Positions 38,345-47,815 of a stretch of DNA of 64,000 nt are shown here, piece after piece (within the stretch, counting starts at the first letter, position 1; every line of letters begins with the position of its first letter). Origin of the DNA: Hypholoma sublateritium FD-334 SS-4 (Eukaryota; Basidiomycota; Agaricomycetes; Agaricales; Strophariaceae). The notes beneath the pieces are model-generated. The model did not search any database. It was not told the origin of the DNA and was given only the letters and a program-made list of their open reading frames with translations. Location: positions 1 to 64,000 of the forward strand of contig KN817596.1 of NCBI GenBank assembly GCA_000827495.1, read 5' to 3'. The translations under genes and the position numbers were made by a program.

Positions 38345-38550
38345 ATGCGCTTCGACATGATACGCCTCCGCACGCTCTTCGCCGCCGCCCTCCTCGTCGC
38401 GGGTGCTGCTGCCGCGCCTGTTCCTGACCCGTGAATATTTTCTCGCGCGGGCACGGTATATGGGAGCTGATGACTACGTTTTATAAATCTAGGGCCCAGC
38501 TCGACGATGTGGCCGCGCGGCAGTGCAGAACTATGGTATCGTGCATATAG
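38345..38550 (+). CDS. Small secreted peptide precursor 1 (C-x5-C tail)
   Basis: Two exons, 38345-38430 and 38493-38550, joined by a 62-bp GT-AG intron in phase 2, encode 47 aa. Residues 1-24 form a signal peptide: MRF, a basic spot, then a run of Leu/Ala/Val ending Ala-Ala-Ala. A short pro-part begins APVPDP and ends in Ala-Arg. The last nine residues are QCRTMVSCI, with two Cys five residues apart and Gln first, which could become pyroglutamate after cleavage. X-Pro dipeptides after the signal peptide resemble sites trimmed by dipeptidyl peptidases in fungal peptide maturation (inference). Paralogue 3 shares the exon sizes, intron phase and tail pattern. No known family is recognised; a C-terminal CaaX box is absent, so it is not a standard basidiomycete lipopeptide pheromone. 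Confidence 0.7.
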
Positions 38551-38699
38551 CGACGCGATAGCGTGGGGAAGGGTAGGGATGGCAGGGGGTGCACAGCGGC
38601 GCGGGTGCAGAATGCCCCATACTTGCTTATTTCTCGTCCGGTGATAGAATCCCCTCTTGCAATCGTAGGAAAGCATGAAATGCAACTGTATCCACCCCC

Positions 38700-39260
38700 C
38701 ACAATAAGGTTTCATGTAAAATACATAATTCAGCGTCTCTCGATGCGGAGGACGGTGCCTGCAGACATCGCCGCCGTTAACTGTCCCGCAAGACCGACGG
38801 TGTAGTAGTGGGATCTGGCCCGAGATGGCCGAGCGACGATTAGATTAGATTGCGTTCGTAGCACAGTATGTAGACGCACGCGCGCTGTGACGAAGACATC
38901 CGTTCCTTGCCTCTCGCCTGCCTCTCGCCTTCGTGTGCATCCCTGGCCGCGCGCCTGCTCGACGCGCCTCCGAGCCTCGCCAGACCCCAGCTGCTAGGGT
39001 CGGCCTGATTGGCCTACTCCAACGGTGAAGCGAGCGAGTCTGCCTATTATGGAAAGCCTATTAACTAAAGAGAAGCAACTGCCAATCGTGGGATAGAGTT
39101 GGGCGATCCCGTGAACGGACTGAACATATGCATAAATACTCGCTATCGCTGATTCTCTAGCACTCAGCGATGGAAAGCTTCTAAATGATACAGAAGCCCA
39201 AATGCCTGTCTACTTCACAGCACGCATTTCCCAGCGCTGCTTCTGGACCCACAATATCTT
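38700..39260 (+). repeat. Diverged third copy of the arm repeat
   Basis: This stretch resembles 63280-63610 of the right arm in the same orientation. Shared landmarks are CATAAAATA-like sequence, CTCTCGAT, TATGGAAAG followed by TTAA, GGATAGAGTT, GTGAAC, and AAATGA-ACAGAAGCCC followed by CGCTGCTTC. Divergence is strong. It lies between peptide genes 1 and 2, so repeat and peptide block appear to have been shuffled together. Confidence 0.55.
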
Positions 39261-39313
39261 TCGAAGGTGGACGCAAGTTCTGACACGCTCGCATATCCTT
39301 GTAGCTTGGTCTT

Positions 39314-39369
39314 CAATGTACCTGCTTTTCCAGCGGACTAAGTTGGGCCCGCGAGAAGGTATAAAGAGG
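39314..39369 (+). promoter_or_regulatory. Conserved promoter block of peptide gene 2
   Basis: CAATGTACC, AGCGGACTAAGTTGGGCC and GAAGGTATAAAGAGG occur in the order seen upstream of gene 1. TATAAA starts at 39360, 171 bp from the ATG, the same spacing as for gene 1. Between box and ATG, TATCTGCAA and CGCTTCACC-CCTACAT are also shared. Confidence 0.6.
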
Positions 39370-39530
39370 TTGTCCGTACCTGAATAGCAGGTATCTGCAA
39401 CGCCTCGCTTCACCGCCTACATTTATAAGCGCCTCATCTACCCTCACAAAGTACGCTTTCCGTCTGAGGTCCAGCACGTACATACCTCTGACCAGCGTCT
39501 CCGCGTTATAGCAGGTTTTCATTAACATTA

Positions 39531-39746
39531 ATGCGCTTCGACATTATCCGCCTCCCCGCCCTCATCGCCGCTGCCCTCCTCGTTGCGGGCGCCGCTGCGG
39601 CTCCTGTGCCTGGGCGGTGATTATCCCTTCCTATCGCGCACGGTATACGGGTACTAATGGCTATATTTTACGACTCCAGGGCAGAGGACGCCGCCGGGGC
39701 GAACCTTATTATATACTCTCGTGGTATGGAGGGCTCTGACTGGTGA
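39531..39746 (+). CDS. Small secreted peptide precursor 2 (diverged tail, no Cys)
   Basis: Two exons, 39531-39616 and 39680-39746, give 50 aa. Exon 1 has exactly the same length (86 nt) and intron phase as genes 1 and 3 and encodes the same signal peptide type (MRFDIIRL start, Leu/Ala core, APVP after the cleavage site). Exon 2 has drifted: it lacks the Arg-Gln-Cys motif and both Cys and ends in EGSDW. It may encode a different product, or exon 2 may be decaying while exon 1 and the promoter remain conserved. The splice acceptor is CCAG followed by GGCAGAGG. Low confidence that the predicted tail is the real one. Confidence 0.5.
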
Positions 39747-40304
39747 GCAGCCGCAGAGTACCCAGTCAGGCGCCAGGGACAGACTCCAGAGCAGGAAGAC
39801 TGTGATACTACGGCGCTTATCTAGCCGCCGTGGCGCTACGAGCGTATATTGCCTGTTGTTGTAGCACTCTCCGAGCCCATATGATACGATGAATGCATGT
39901 TCCTCGAGCAGTGCGGCGTGCACACCCTTGCACGGACCACAGACTACGATTCAATGCGATATGTACCAGCATTGCTCCCGACGCGCCCACCTGCCGGAGC
40001 GGTGGCGTGTCGCAGGAAACCCAGTCCGGCGTGAGGGAGAGATAAAAAGCCCCTGCGCGCGCGGGGATCGTTCGCATCCGCAGCCCTACGAAATACAAGC
40101 CACCACCGACTGTGCGCGCTCGTCCTGCCGACGATATTGGTTGATTTGGGGGCGGGGCGATGCTGATCGCGGATGCACGCGTACTCGCGCGCCGTGCGCG
40201 ACGCGGGGGCAATTAAAGTGTCTGATAAGTGCCACACGGAAAACATACGAACCACAAGACGCTCTCGGATTTTGACAGGCGCCACCGCCAAGGTATTAGC
40301 AGTG

Positions 40305-40343
40305 CAGTGTACCCACTTGCTCCTGCGAGAAGGGATAAAGAGG
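40305..40343 (+). promoter_or_regulatory. Shortened promoter block of peptide gene 3
   Basis: CAGTGTACCCA and CGAGAAGGGATAAAGAGG match the outer parts of the block before genes 1 and 2; the middle AGCGG..GGGCC portion is reduced. The TATA-like element reads GATAAA and lies 134 bp from the ATG. A weaker related box, GAGATAAAAAG, occurs at about 40043-40050 with no peptide gene after it. Confidence 0.5.
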
Positions 40344-40467
40344 CTGAGAAGTCGCTTCACCACCGCCCACATACCTTTCCCCCAACACAAGGTACGCTCT
40401 CTGTATCCATTTCTGCTACACGTACGCTCACGGAGCATACGGCTTGGAAGGATTGATACATTCGACG

Positions 40468-40675
40468 ATGCGCTTCGCCACGCCGTACCTCCGCGCGCTG
40501 CTCGCCGCCGCCCTCCTCGTCGCGGGCGTCGCTGCCGCGCCTGTGCCTGCGCCGTGAGCACCCCCTCTCTTGCCTCCGTGATATACAGTGGTTGAATGAT
40601 GTACGTGACGACCCTAGGACCGCGCCCGACGCCTTGGCCGAGAGGCAGTGCAAGCCTTGGATTTCGTGCATATAG
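40468..40675 (+). CDS. Small secreted peptide precursor 3 (C-x5-C tail)
   Basis: Two exons, 40468-40553 and 40618-40675, with a 64-bp phase-2 intron, give 47 aa, the same architecture as gene 1. The signal peptide starts MRFATPYLR and has a Leu/Ala core. The pro-part starts APVPAP and ends Ala-Glu-Arg. The final nine residues are QCKPWISCI, so Gln, both Cys, a basic residue after the first Cys, Ser before the second and the terminal Ile are shared with gene 1, while the middle three positions differ completely. Such constancy of ring residues with a variable interior is what a secreted cyclic signal or effector family would show. Sequence just after the stop is also alike in genes 1 and 3. 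Confidence 0.7.
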
Positions 40676-41599
40676 CGGCGCGATAGCGCGTGTGCGCAGG
40701 GGGACGGGGCGCGGGGAGAGCTCGGGTTCAGCGTTTTGGGTGTGTGTGTACATATGCGCGGAGGGCGCTTGGGCACGGCGGTGGGGGAAATGAAATACGG
40801 TGCGGGATATTGGATGGCGTGTTTACGCCGGGCCGATTGATGCGTTGGGCGCCGACGCGCTGGCGTGCGCGAGTGCGCGCGTCCTGTGCGCTCGTCATAA
40901 GCGATAGGAGCGTCCGGCGGGGACGCATAGCGCTTTTCCTGGCGTGCGCGTGCGCTTGGCGTGATACAGATAAAGTATAGGCGTGAGCAGACCGGCCGGC
41001 GGGGACGCGCAGCGTCTTTCGCGCGCGGGGCGCGGGGCGCCCGCGCAGGCGAATAGCGTCGTACGTACACCGCCGCCCGAGCGCAGACACCGCTGGGCAC
41101 TCCGATTGGGATAGCCACACCCGTGCGTGCGCGCGCTCGCTTACACGCGTAAGGCAGGACCCTGCGGCGCGCGCGCACAGCGGACCATGCGAGGAGGCGA
41201 ACAGCGTGCACGCCCACGCCGCCGAACGACTCGGGGGCGCTGCGAAGAATCGGTGGCGCGACAGCGCATTTCTTAGGTACTTACATAGGCGCCCACGGCG
41301 GCGCGCGGCGATCGCGATGCGGTGCGGTGCGTGCTTTGTACTTTGCATGTATGTAATGCGCCGGATCGCTGCGCTTCTAGCGCGCTGGGTGGGTAAGCAT
41401 GTCATTAGGGCAGCACGTTCGTCGGGGGGATAAGGCATGCGGATTTACGTGTATACGCCGGGCGTGCGCTAGCGATGTCGCGCGGTATGACGCCTTCCCA
41501 CGCCGCGGGGCGGTGTGAGTGACGATGCGTGCGCCGCGGCGTCTGGGTGTGGGGGCGCGCGGGGCGCAGATTGCGGGCGTGACGGTCAAGCGGCGCGCG

Positions 41600-43760
41600 A
41601 GCGCGGGAGCGAAGATAAGTGTGCCGATGCTAGCGGGCGACCGCGCACACGCGCGTGCGCTGCGTGCGCCTGCAGTGATCTACACAAGCGTCCCCGCTTG
41701 GCGTTCAGCCGACGTAGTATATCGAGACATGTGGCGGGAAGGGCGGCGAGCGAGCGCGCGAAGGCCAATGTACATGCCGATGATGCGTGCACTGCGGGCG
41801 CCTGCAGGATGCAAGTATTCGCCCTCGCGCGGCGGTTGGCTGGGCTGCGATGCATGATCGGGACGTATCGTCGCGGCGCGATGGGATGGGCAGGGCGGCG
41901 AGCGAGCGAGCGAGCGAAGACAGATATGCTTATGACAGCGAGCGACTGCGTAAGGACGCGAGGTGGCTAGGGCAGCGAGCGAGGATGGATGCCCCTTAAT
42001 AGCGGGCCACCGCGCGCACGCACGCACGCGTGCGTGCACTGCGGGCGCCTGCAGGATGTAAGCATTCGTCTTCGCTCGGCTGCAGGCTGCGTCGATGCAT
42101 AATCGGGTCGTATCGGCGGGGCGCGATGGGAGGGGGCAGGGCGACAGGCATCGAGCGAAGGCTAACATGAAAGCCCACAGCGGGCGACCGCGCGCACGCA
42201 CGGGTGCGTGCGCTGCGGGCGCCTGTGGGATGCTATGGCATGGTATTCGCACAAAAATTCCCACAGCCCCGCGCGTTTGATGGGAGGCCCCGCGCGCGCC
42301 CCGGGAAGACTGCTTATGTTGAAACACTATATTCTAGTGTTTATAGCGTACTTGTTTGTATCTAAACATCACAAATACTCATTTTCTGACCTCTTCGCAG
42401 CCATAAGTAAACCAGCAGCATCGTCGAGGTGAATCACGTGACTACCCAGAGCTCGCACTGCACGGCCCCGCACGGCTCCCACTCACATCATGGAAAGACT
42501 TGTCCCAAAATCGATATTATTCCGATGGTGAAAGATGAATATTACATCGTTGAAGCTATAAAATGGTTATTGGTTGACATAAGTAGATAATTGCTTGACT
42601 GTACATCTGATGTCTGCAATGATCCCTGCGGCGCCCTGTATCCCACCGAAAAGCATTGAATTAATAAATAGATCCGAAAATACTGATTGTCGTAGTCATG
42701 ACTGGTGACTAGCGATACAAAAATTCACGTATTGAAGCCAGCGTCGTCTAAAACGGAGCAAAGGCACATTATCCTAAGCTTTGAGCTCCTTGATTTGCAC
42801 TGAATATCTGTTAATAAATAAATTCTACACGAATACAAACACCATGTCTGTCTATTGCAGGCTTGTTGAGTAACAATGCGCTTGAAGTTTGAACACAGCA
42901 ATCATAATTCCAAATCGCGCTGCGCAGGCGCGTAGCGCGACGACATCACGTGATTTCTTCACCAAAGCTTCTACCTATCTTAGGCTAGAGAAAATAGTAG
43001 GAAACATATGTTTGTGTCGTTTAGATACAATATAGTAGGGTAGAGGCACTAAGATATGGAATTTTAACGAGGGTTTATTTACTGACCCGCGCGCGGGGCA
43101 TCCCATCAAACGCGCGGGGCTGTGGGAATTTTTGTGCGAATACCATGCCATAGGATGCAAGTATTCGTCCGCGCTCGGCGTCATGCATAATCGGGTTGTA
43201 CCGACGCGGCGCGATTGGAGGGAGGGGGCAGGCAGCAGGCGGCGAGCGAAGGAAGTTACAGCTATGATAGCGGGCGACCGCGCGCACGCACAAGTGTGCG
43301 TGCGCTGCGGGCGCCTGCAGCGATGTAGTATGCGTCCTCGCTCGGCGGGCGGCCGCTGCGCTTCGGGGGAGCATCGTCTGGGTCACGATACATCGCGGCG
43401 CGGTGTGGGGGTAATTACGATGTGGGGCAGCGCGGCAGGCGACGAGCGAAGGGAGCGATTCAGCTCACAGCGGGCGACCGTGCGCACGCACAAGTGTGCG
43501 CGCGCCGCGGCGCCTGCTGGATGTAGGTATTCGTCCTCGCTCGGTGCTCAGCTGGGCTGCGTCGATGCATGATCGGAGCGCATCGTCGCTGCGCGATTGG
43601 GGGGAGGGGGGAGGCAGCAGGTGGCGAGCGAAGGCCAATTTAAAAGCCTACGGCGGGCAGCCGTGCGCACGCACAAGCGTGCGCGCGCCGCGACGCCTGC
43701 GGGATGCAAGTAGTGTTCGTCTTCGCTCGACGTCGGCTGGGCTGCGATGGTGTACTGTCG
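41600..43760. repeat. Left satellite array, GC-rich
   Basis: Several imperfect tandem units contain GCGGGCGACCGCGCGCACGCAC, a CTGCGGGCGCCTGCAGGATG(C/T)AAG block, TTCG(T/C)..TCGCTCGG and GATGCATAATCGGG. Clear unit starts are near 41633, 42001, 42179, 43271, 43471 and 43653. The array is split by a 0.92-kb element. The matching array in the right arm is in opposite orientation. Long reading frames across it are by-products of high GC content. Confidence 0.8.
42228..43158. mobile_element. Non-autonomous TIR element inside satellite
   Basis: A 919-bp element (42234-43152) starts TATGGCATGGTATTCGCAC and ends with its complement. The outer 65 bp of the two ends differ at one position, and weaker complementarity continues to about 200 bp. 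The hexamer GGATGC flanks it on both sides (42228-42233 and 43153-43158). Removing the element plus one hexamer restores a normal satellite unit, which proves a precise insertion. No transposase frame is seen. Superfamily unresolved. Confidence 0.88.
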
Positions 43761-43930
43761 CGATGGGAGGGATCGGATATGGGCAGGCCTCGCGTGCGTC
43801 GCCGAGCTGGACAGCGGCAGACCCTCTTATAAGTATGGCAGACACGCGCGGGGCGCGGGCAGCGGGCAGCGCGTGCCGACGCCGGGGGGGGGGCGTGGGG
43901 CGGGAAGCCACCGCGGGCACGTCGGCGGAG

Positions 43931-44344
43931 GGGGGCACTGGGGATCTGACGCGGGCGATCAGGATGGTTGCTGGCGAGATCTGGGAATCACCTGCCCCGC
44001 CTGGGAACGGGCGCCCCCGTTCTGGGCTGTACGCCCGCCGGGGATATGCGTGCCTGGCAGGTGCGATAAGGATTTGTTGAGAAGCAGGGGAAAATAAATA
44101 AATAAATAAACTGCGGGTATATGATGAGGCCGGGCGTGGGCGGGCGGGGCATGCTGCCCGTGCCCCTCTGACCGCCCCCACCTCTCCGCACCTCCCAAGC
44201 CGTCTACAAGGATACCGCCTGGAGTGAGTCCCCTCCCCTGAGAAATTGCCATGGCTGACCAGTCAGACCCTCGCGACCCTTGCCGGCCCTCTCCCCCGCC
44301 CGCCCCGCCCGCTTGAGCCCTGCTCGCGACACTCGTTATCACAA
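43931..44344. promoter_or_regulatory. Upstream region of the bHLH gene
   Basis: Between the inverted-repeat arm and the bHLH start. It holds an (AAAT)n microsatellite at about 44090-44110 and pyrimidine-rich stretches close to the ATG. No defined binding site could be assigned. Confidence 0.4.
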
Positions 44345-45934
44345 ATGGCCATGACCCTCCCCCTCTCCCCCGCCTCCGACGCCCCGCCGTCCCCCGCCCC
44401 CGCGCCGCCCCCGCCAACCATCGACACCTCCACGCCCCCGGCGCCCCCCACCACAACCAGCGAGCCCGCCTCCGCGCCCTCGCCCACGACCCCCGCCTCC
44501 GCCACCGCCCCCAGCGCCGGGGGCGGCAAGCGCAAGCCCTCGCGCCGCGCGAACACCGCCGAGCGCCGCGCGACGCACAACGCCGTCGAGCGCCAGCGCC
44601 GCGAGACGCTCAACGGGCGCTTCCTCGACCTCGCCGCGCTGCTCCCCAACCTCGCGCAGATCCGGCGCCCGTCCAAGTCGTCCATCGTCAACTCGTCCAT
44701 CGCGCACATCCACGCCTCGCGCCGCCACCGGCTCCTCGCCGCGCGCGAGCTGCGCGCGCTGAAAGGCGAGGCGGACGCCCTGCGCCGCGAGATCAACGAG
44801 TGGCGCGACCGCGCGGGCGTGCCCCGCGTCGAGGAGCCGCCGCGCGGCGAGGGCTTCGGGATGGTGCTCGCCGCGGAGATGGAGGCCGTCCCTGTGATGG
44901 CTGGCGAGGAGGACGACGAGGACGAGGACATGCTCGGCCTCGAGGGCGCGCAGACGATGCTCGAGCGCGAGCGCGCGCTGTACGGCGCGGGCGGGTTCGC
45001 GGACGAGGAGGAGGAGCAGTATGCGTATGCGCAGCAGCAGCAGCACCATCAGCAGCAGATGGCGCAGCAGCAGCAGCACCACCACCATCAGCAGCAGCAG
45101 CAGCAGCAGCAACAACAACACCTCGCCGCGCAGCTCGCAGCGCAGATGCACCACGCCCAGCACCAACAGGCGCAGCACCACCACCAACAGCAACAAGGCC
45201 CCTACCCCGCGCCCGTCCCCGACCTCGACGACCCGCGCGTCGCCGCCCTCCTCCTCAAGCACGCCGCGCAGCAGCAGCAGCACCACCCCAACGCCCACCA
45301 CCAGCACCAGCAGCCGCCCACGCCCTTCGCGCACAACGCCCCCCCGCGCGGGGGATCGTACGACGCCTTCCCCGCCTCTACCCAGGGCGCCTTCGCCCCT
45401 GGCTTTACTTCAGGCCCACAGGGACAAGCGCAAGCGCACCTGTTCACCCCGCCCGCGACCGCGCACGGGCTCCCGCCCCAGGGGCGGCCGTCCACCGCGG
45501 GCTCGGCGTCGGGGAGGAGCGGCTCAGGGAGCCCGGCTCATGGACAGCGCGTGGAGAGCCCCGGGAGCATGGGTGGTGCGAGCCCGGCGCATAGCGCTGC
45601 GAGCGGCGAGTACGCTTATCACGCGCAGCAGGGGCAGATGCATAATGGGGGTGGAGGAGGGGGGGGGAGGAGGCGGAGCGGGAGCGGTGCGTACGAGCTC
45701 CATGCGGGGGAGTACAGCGCGGGCGGGGTGCCGCGGTACATGATGAGCGCGGGGATGGGCGGCGGGATGGGCGGCGGGATGGGCGGCATGGGGATGGGCG
45801 GGATGAGCAGCCCTATCGGCATGAATGGAGGGATGGGCGGGATGGGCGGGGGGATGGGCGTGGGCGGCGCGATGGGGCAGGGCGTGGGCGTGGGCGTGGG
45901 CGGCGGCGGGGGGATGATGATGATGATGCTCTGA
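44345..45934 (+). CDS. bHLH transcription factor with Gln/His and Gly/Met tails
   Basis: A single open frame of 529 aa from ATG 44345 to TGA 45934. The open frame extends upstream only through non-ATG codons. Residues 1-60 are Pro/Thr/Ala-rich. A basic helix-loop-helix domain spans about 71-130: THNAVERQRR supplies the His, Glu and Arg that read an E-box, and the loop holds Arg-Arg-Pro-Ser with KSSIVNSSIAHI as helix 2. A short amphipathic leucine-rich helix (131-160) follows. Next come an acidic stretch, runs of Gln and His encoded by CAG/CAC repeats (about 220-330), and a Gly/Met repeat region ending in five Met. The family assignment is firm; target genes are unknown. Absence of introns in a 1.6-kb gene is unusual next to its neighbours. 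Coding GC content is very high. Confidence 0.88.
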   Translation: MAMTLPLSPASDAPPSPAPAPPPPTIDTSTPPAPPTTTSEPASAPSPTTPASATAPSAGGGKRKPSRRANTAERRATHNAVERQRRETLNGRFLDLAALLPNLAQIRRPSKSSIVNSSIAHIHASRRHRLLAARELRALKGEADALRREINEWRDRAGVPRVEEPPRGEGFGMVLAAEMEAVPVMAGEEDDEDEDMLGLEGAQTMLERERALYGAGGFADEEEEQYAYAQQQQHHQQQMAQQQQHHHHQQQQQQQQQQHLAAQLAAQMHHAQHQQAQHHHQQQQGPYPAPVPDLDDPRVAALLLKHAAQQQQHHPNAHHQHQQPPTPFAHNAPPRGGSYDAFPASTQGAFAPGFTSGPQGQAQAHLFTPPATAHGLPPQGRPSTAGSASGRSGSGSPAHGQRVESPGSMGGASPAHSAASGEYAYHAQQGQMHNGGGGGGGRRRSGSGAYELHAGEYSAGGVPRYMMSAGMGGGMGGGMGGMGMGGMSSPIGMNGGMGGMGGGMGVGGAMGQGVGVGVGGGGGMMMMML

Positions 45935-47081
45935 GCGCGCGCCCGCCGACCTGTCCTCGTCCTGTTCTGTCCTGTCCTGTCCTCCCTTACCTTCCCGCCC
46001 TGCTTCGTCTCGTCTCGTCTCGTCTTCACTTGCCCTCGCCTTCCTGCCTCGTCGCGTCTTGCCCTTCCCGTCCTGTCCTGTTTGATCGCCGCCGATCGCT
46101 TATACCACCCTTCCCCTCTCCGCCTCGTTCTGCCTGCCTGCCTCATTCTGCCTCGTTCCAGCGAATCGCCTGTTTATATCTGCGTATATGCCCCTCGTCA
46201 TCTCCTCCGTCGCCGCGTTCCGCGCGCCACCACCCCCAGCTCCATCCAGCTCAACCGGACCGCGCGTGCGCCTTCGCCTCCTCTTTCGCCTCCGTCACCA
46301 CCACCACCACCACCCAACCACCACCCACCCGCCCGCGGCCCGCTTCTCGCTCGCTGCGCTCGCTCGCGCGAAGAGCGGCGCCGGCTGTTTATCTAATGTG
46401 TACCGTCCTGTATCCCTATCTACGTACCTACTATCCCCCCACCCACCCCGGCCTCGGCCCCGCCGCCTCTACCCGGGGCCCGCCCTACTCCAACTCTTAC
46501 GACCCCCCCCCCACCTTACCCCAAACTACCAACTCATCCGCCCGCCGTTGCGCTGCCGTCGCGCGCTACGTACCCCTCCTCCCTCCCTCAACTAACCGAT
46601 CTGACTCGACCCGCCCTATGTGCTGTGCTGTGCGCGCCTACCTACGGATAGCTTATGCATGCGTTTGCGTCGTCCGTATTTGTGTCTGTGCGCCGTCCGT
46701 CCGTCCGTCCGTACCTGTTTGTATTGTTATAGTTGGTTGGTGCGTATCCCCACCTACCTCCTCGGCCCACCTGCCCAAAGGGCGTCCGCTCGTTTTTGTT
46801 TTTTGTTTTGTATTGCGCGCGCGGGTGGGTGGGGGCGGTGGAAAATGAAGAGAGAATGGGAAGGAGAAGAGAGAAGAAGAAGACGAAGAAAAAGCGGTTG
46901 ACTGGCTGTTGGTAGTTTAAATCGTATTAGCGCTTATAGATGCGTTGGCTGGATTTTTTGGGTGGGTGTGAGTTGAGCTGCGATGTGTTGAGGAATGATG
47001 GGGTGGGGCCTCTGGCGCGCTGGCGTCGGGCGCTGGGTGCGCGCGCGTGTACTGTGGGAGCGAGGCTGCGCGTAGAGGCGC
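45935..47081. other. 3' flank of bHLH gene, pyrimidine-rich
   Basis: Long CT-rich sequence with short tandem motifs (CTGTC, CTCGT, CCGTC) grades into GC-rich DNA. It probably includes the 3' UTR. No gene is supported. Confidence 0.45.
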
Positions 47082-47815
47082 GTGCGGCTGTAGTGCGAAC
47101 TGGGGGACGCGCGGTGCGCTGCGGGCGCTGCGGCTGGTACTGCGGCCGACGCTGAGGGCAGCGCGGCGGCCCGGGCGCATTCTCAGCGCTCCGCACTCAA
47201 GCTCAGCGCTCAAGGCCCGCACTGTCTTTGTGGGTGGCGGTCTCAGCGGGACCGTCCTAAGCGGCGCGCATCGCGCCGCTGCGAAGTCGGCCCGGTATTT
47301 AGTTAGTTAGACAAAGCGTGTGCGCGGCTCAGAGGCGGGACCGCACACTGCGTATAGTATTCTGCCTAGCGTTCTCATCACCCGCCATCTTAAAAACGAC
47401 CAGGAGGAGGAGGACAATTGGCATTTGTATTCTCCGCGACGGGTGCGTGCGGCTGTGGGGCGGTGGTGCGGCTGTAGCGCGCACTTGGGACGCGCGGCGC
47501 GCGTGGCGCTCGTACTGGGGCCGGCGCTGGGCGCATTCTCTGCGCTCACGCGCACGCTCACGCTCAAGCTCAAGCTCAAGGCGCGCACTGTCTCTTTCGG
47601 TGGACTGCACGGGGCGGTCTCAGCGGGACCCGTACGTGCTAAGCGTCGCGCACCCGACGTTAGCGCGGCCCGGTATTTAGTTAGTTAGACAAAGCGTGTG
47701 CGCGGCTCAGAGGCGGGACCGCACGCTGCGTATACTTAGTCTGCCGTCATTCTCATCGCCCGCCATGTTACCTACGACCAGGCAGGGGGAGGACAATTGG
47801 CATTGTATTCTCGGT
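47082..47815. repeat. Tandem duplication of about 380 bp
   Basis: Two direct copies, about 47082-47433 and 47466-47815, share the block CCCGGTATTTAGTTAGTTAG (47291 and 47669), then GACAAAGCGTGTGCGCGG, GGGACCGCAC and GGACAATTGGCAT in order. The offset is 378-384 bp. No coding content is evident. Confidence 0.75.

Larger units (their letters stand above)
36610..43930. repeat. Left arm of a large inverted repeat
   Basis: Segments of this arm match, in reverse orientation, 60730-64000. Matching pieces are 36620-37755 against about 62965-64000, about 41255-41480 against about 62800-62960, the satellite array against about 60880-62630, and 43840-43930 against about 60730-60840. The left arm is interrupted by a peptide-gene block of about 3.5 kb (37755-41255) and a 0.92-kb element (42234-43152), both absent from the right arm. 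The right arm runs off the window, so the true extent is unknown. Confidence 0.75.

Noticed and set aside
38345..40675. Peptide genes as standard mushroom mating pheromones
   Set aside because: No C-terminal CaaX box, a true signal peptide is present, and no STE3-type receptor lies in the window.
44246..44931. Alternative upstream start and long antisense frames at the bHLH gene
   Set aside because: The upstream extension starts at TTG. The antisense frames come from very high GC content and codon mirror effects over the bHLH domain.
45021..45130. CAG/CAC repeats as a non-coding microsatellite
   Set aside because: They stay in frame with the bHLH protein and encode Gln and His runs, so they are part of the gene.
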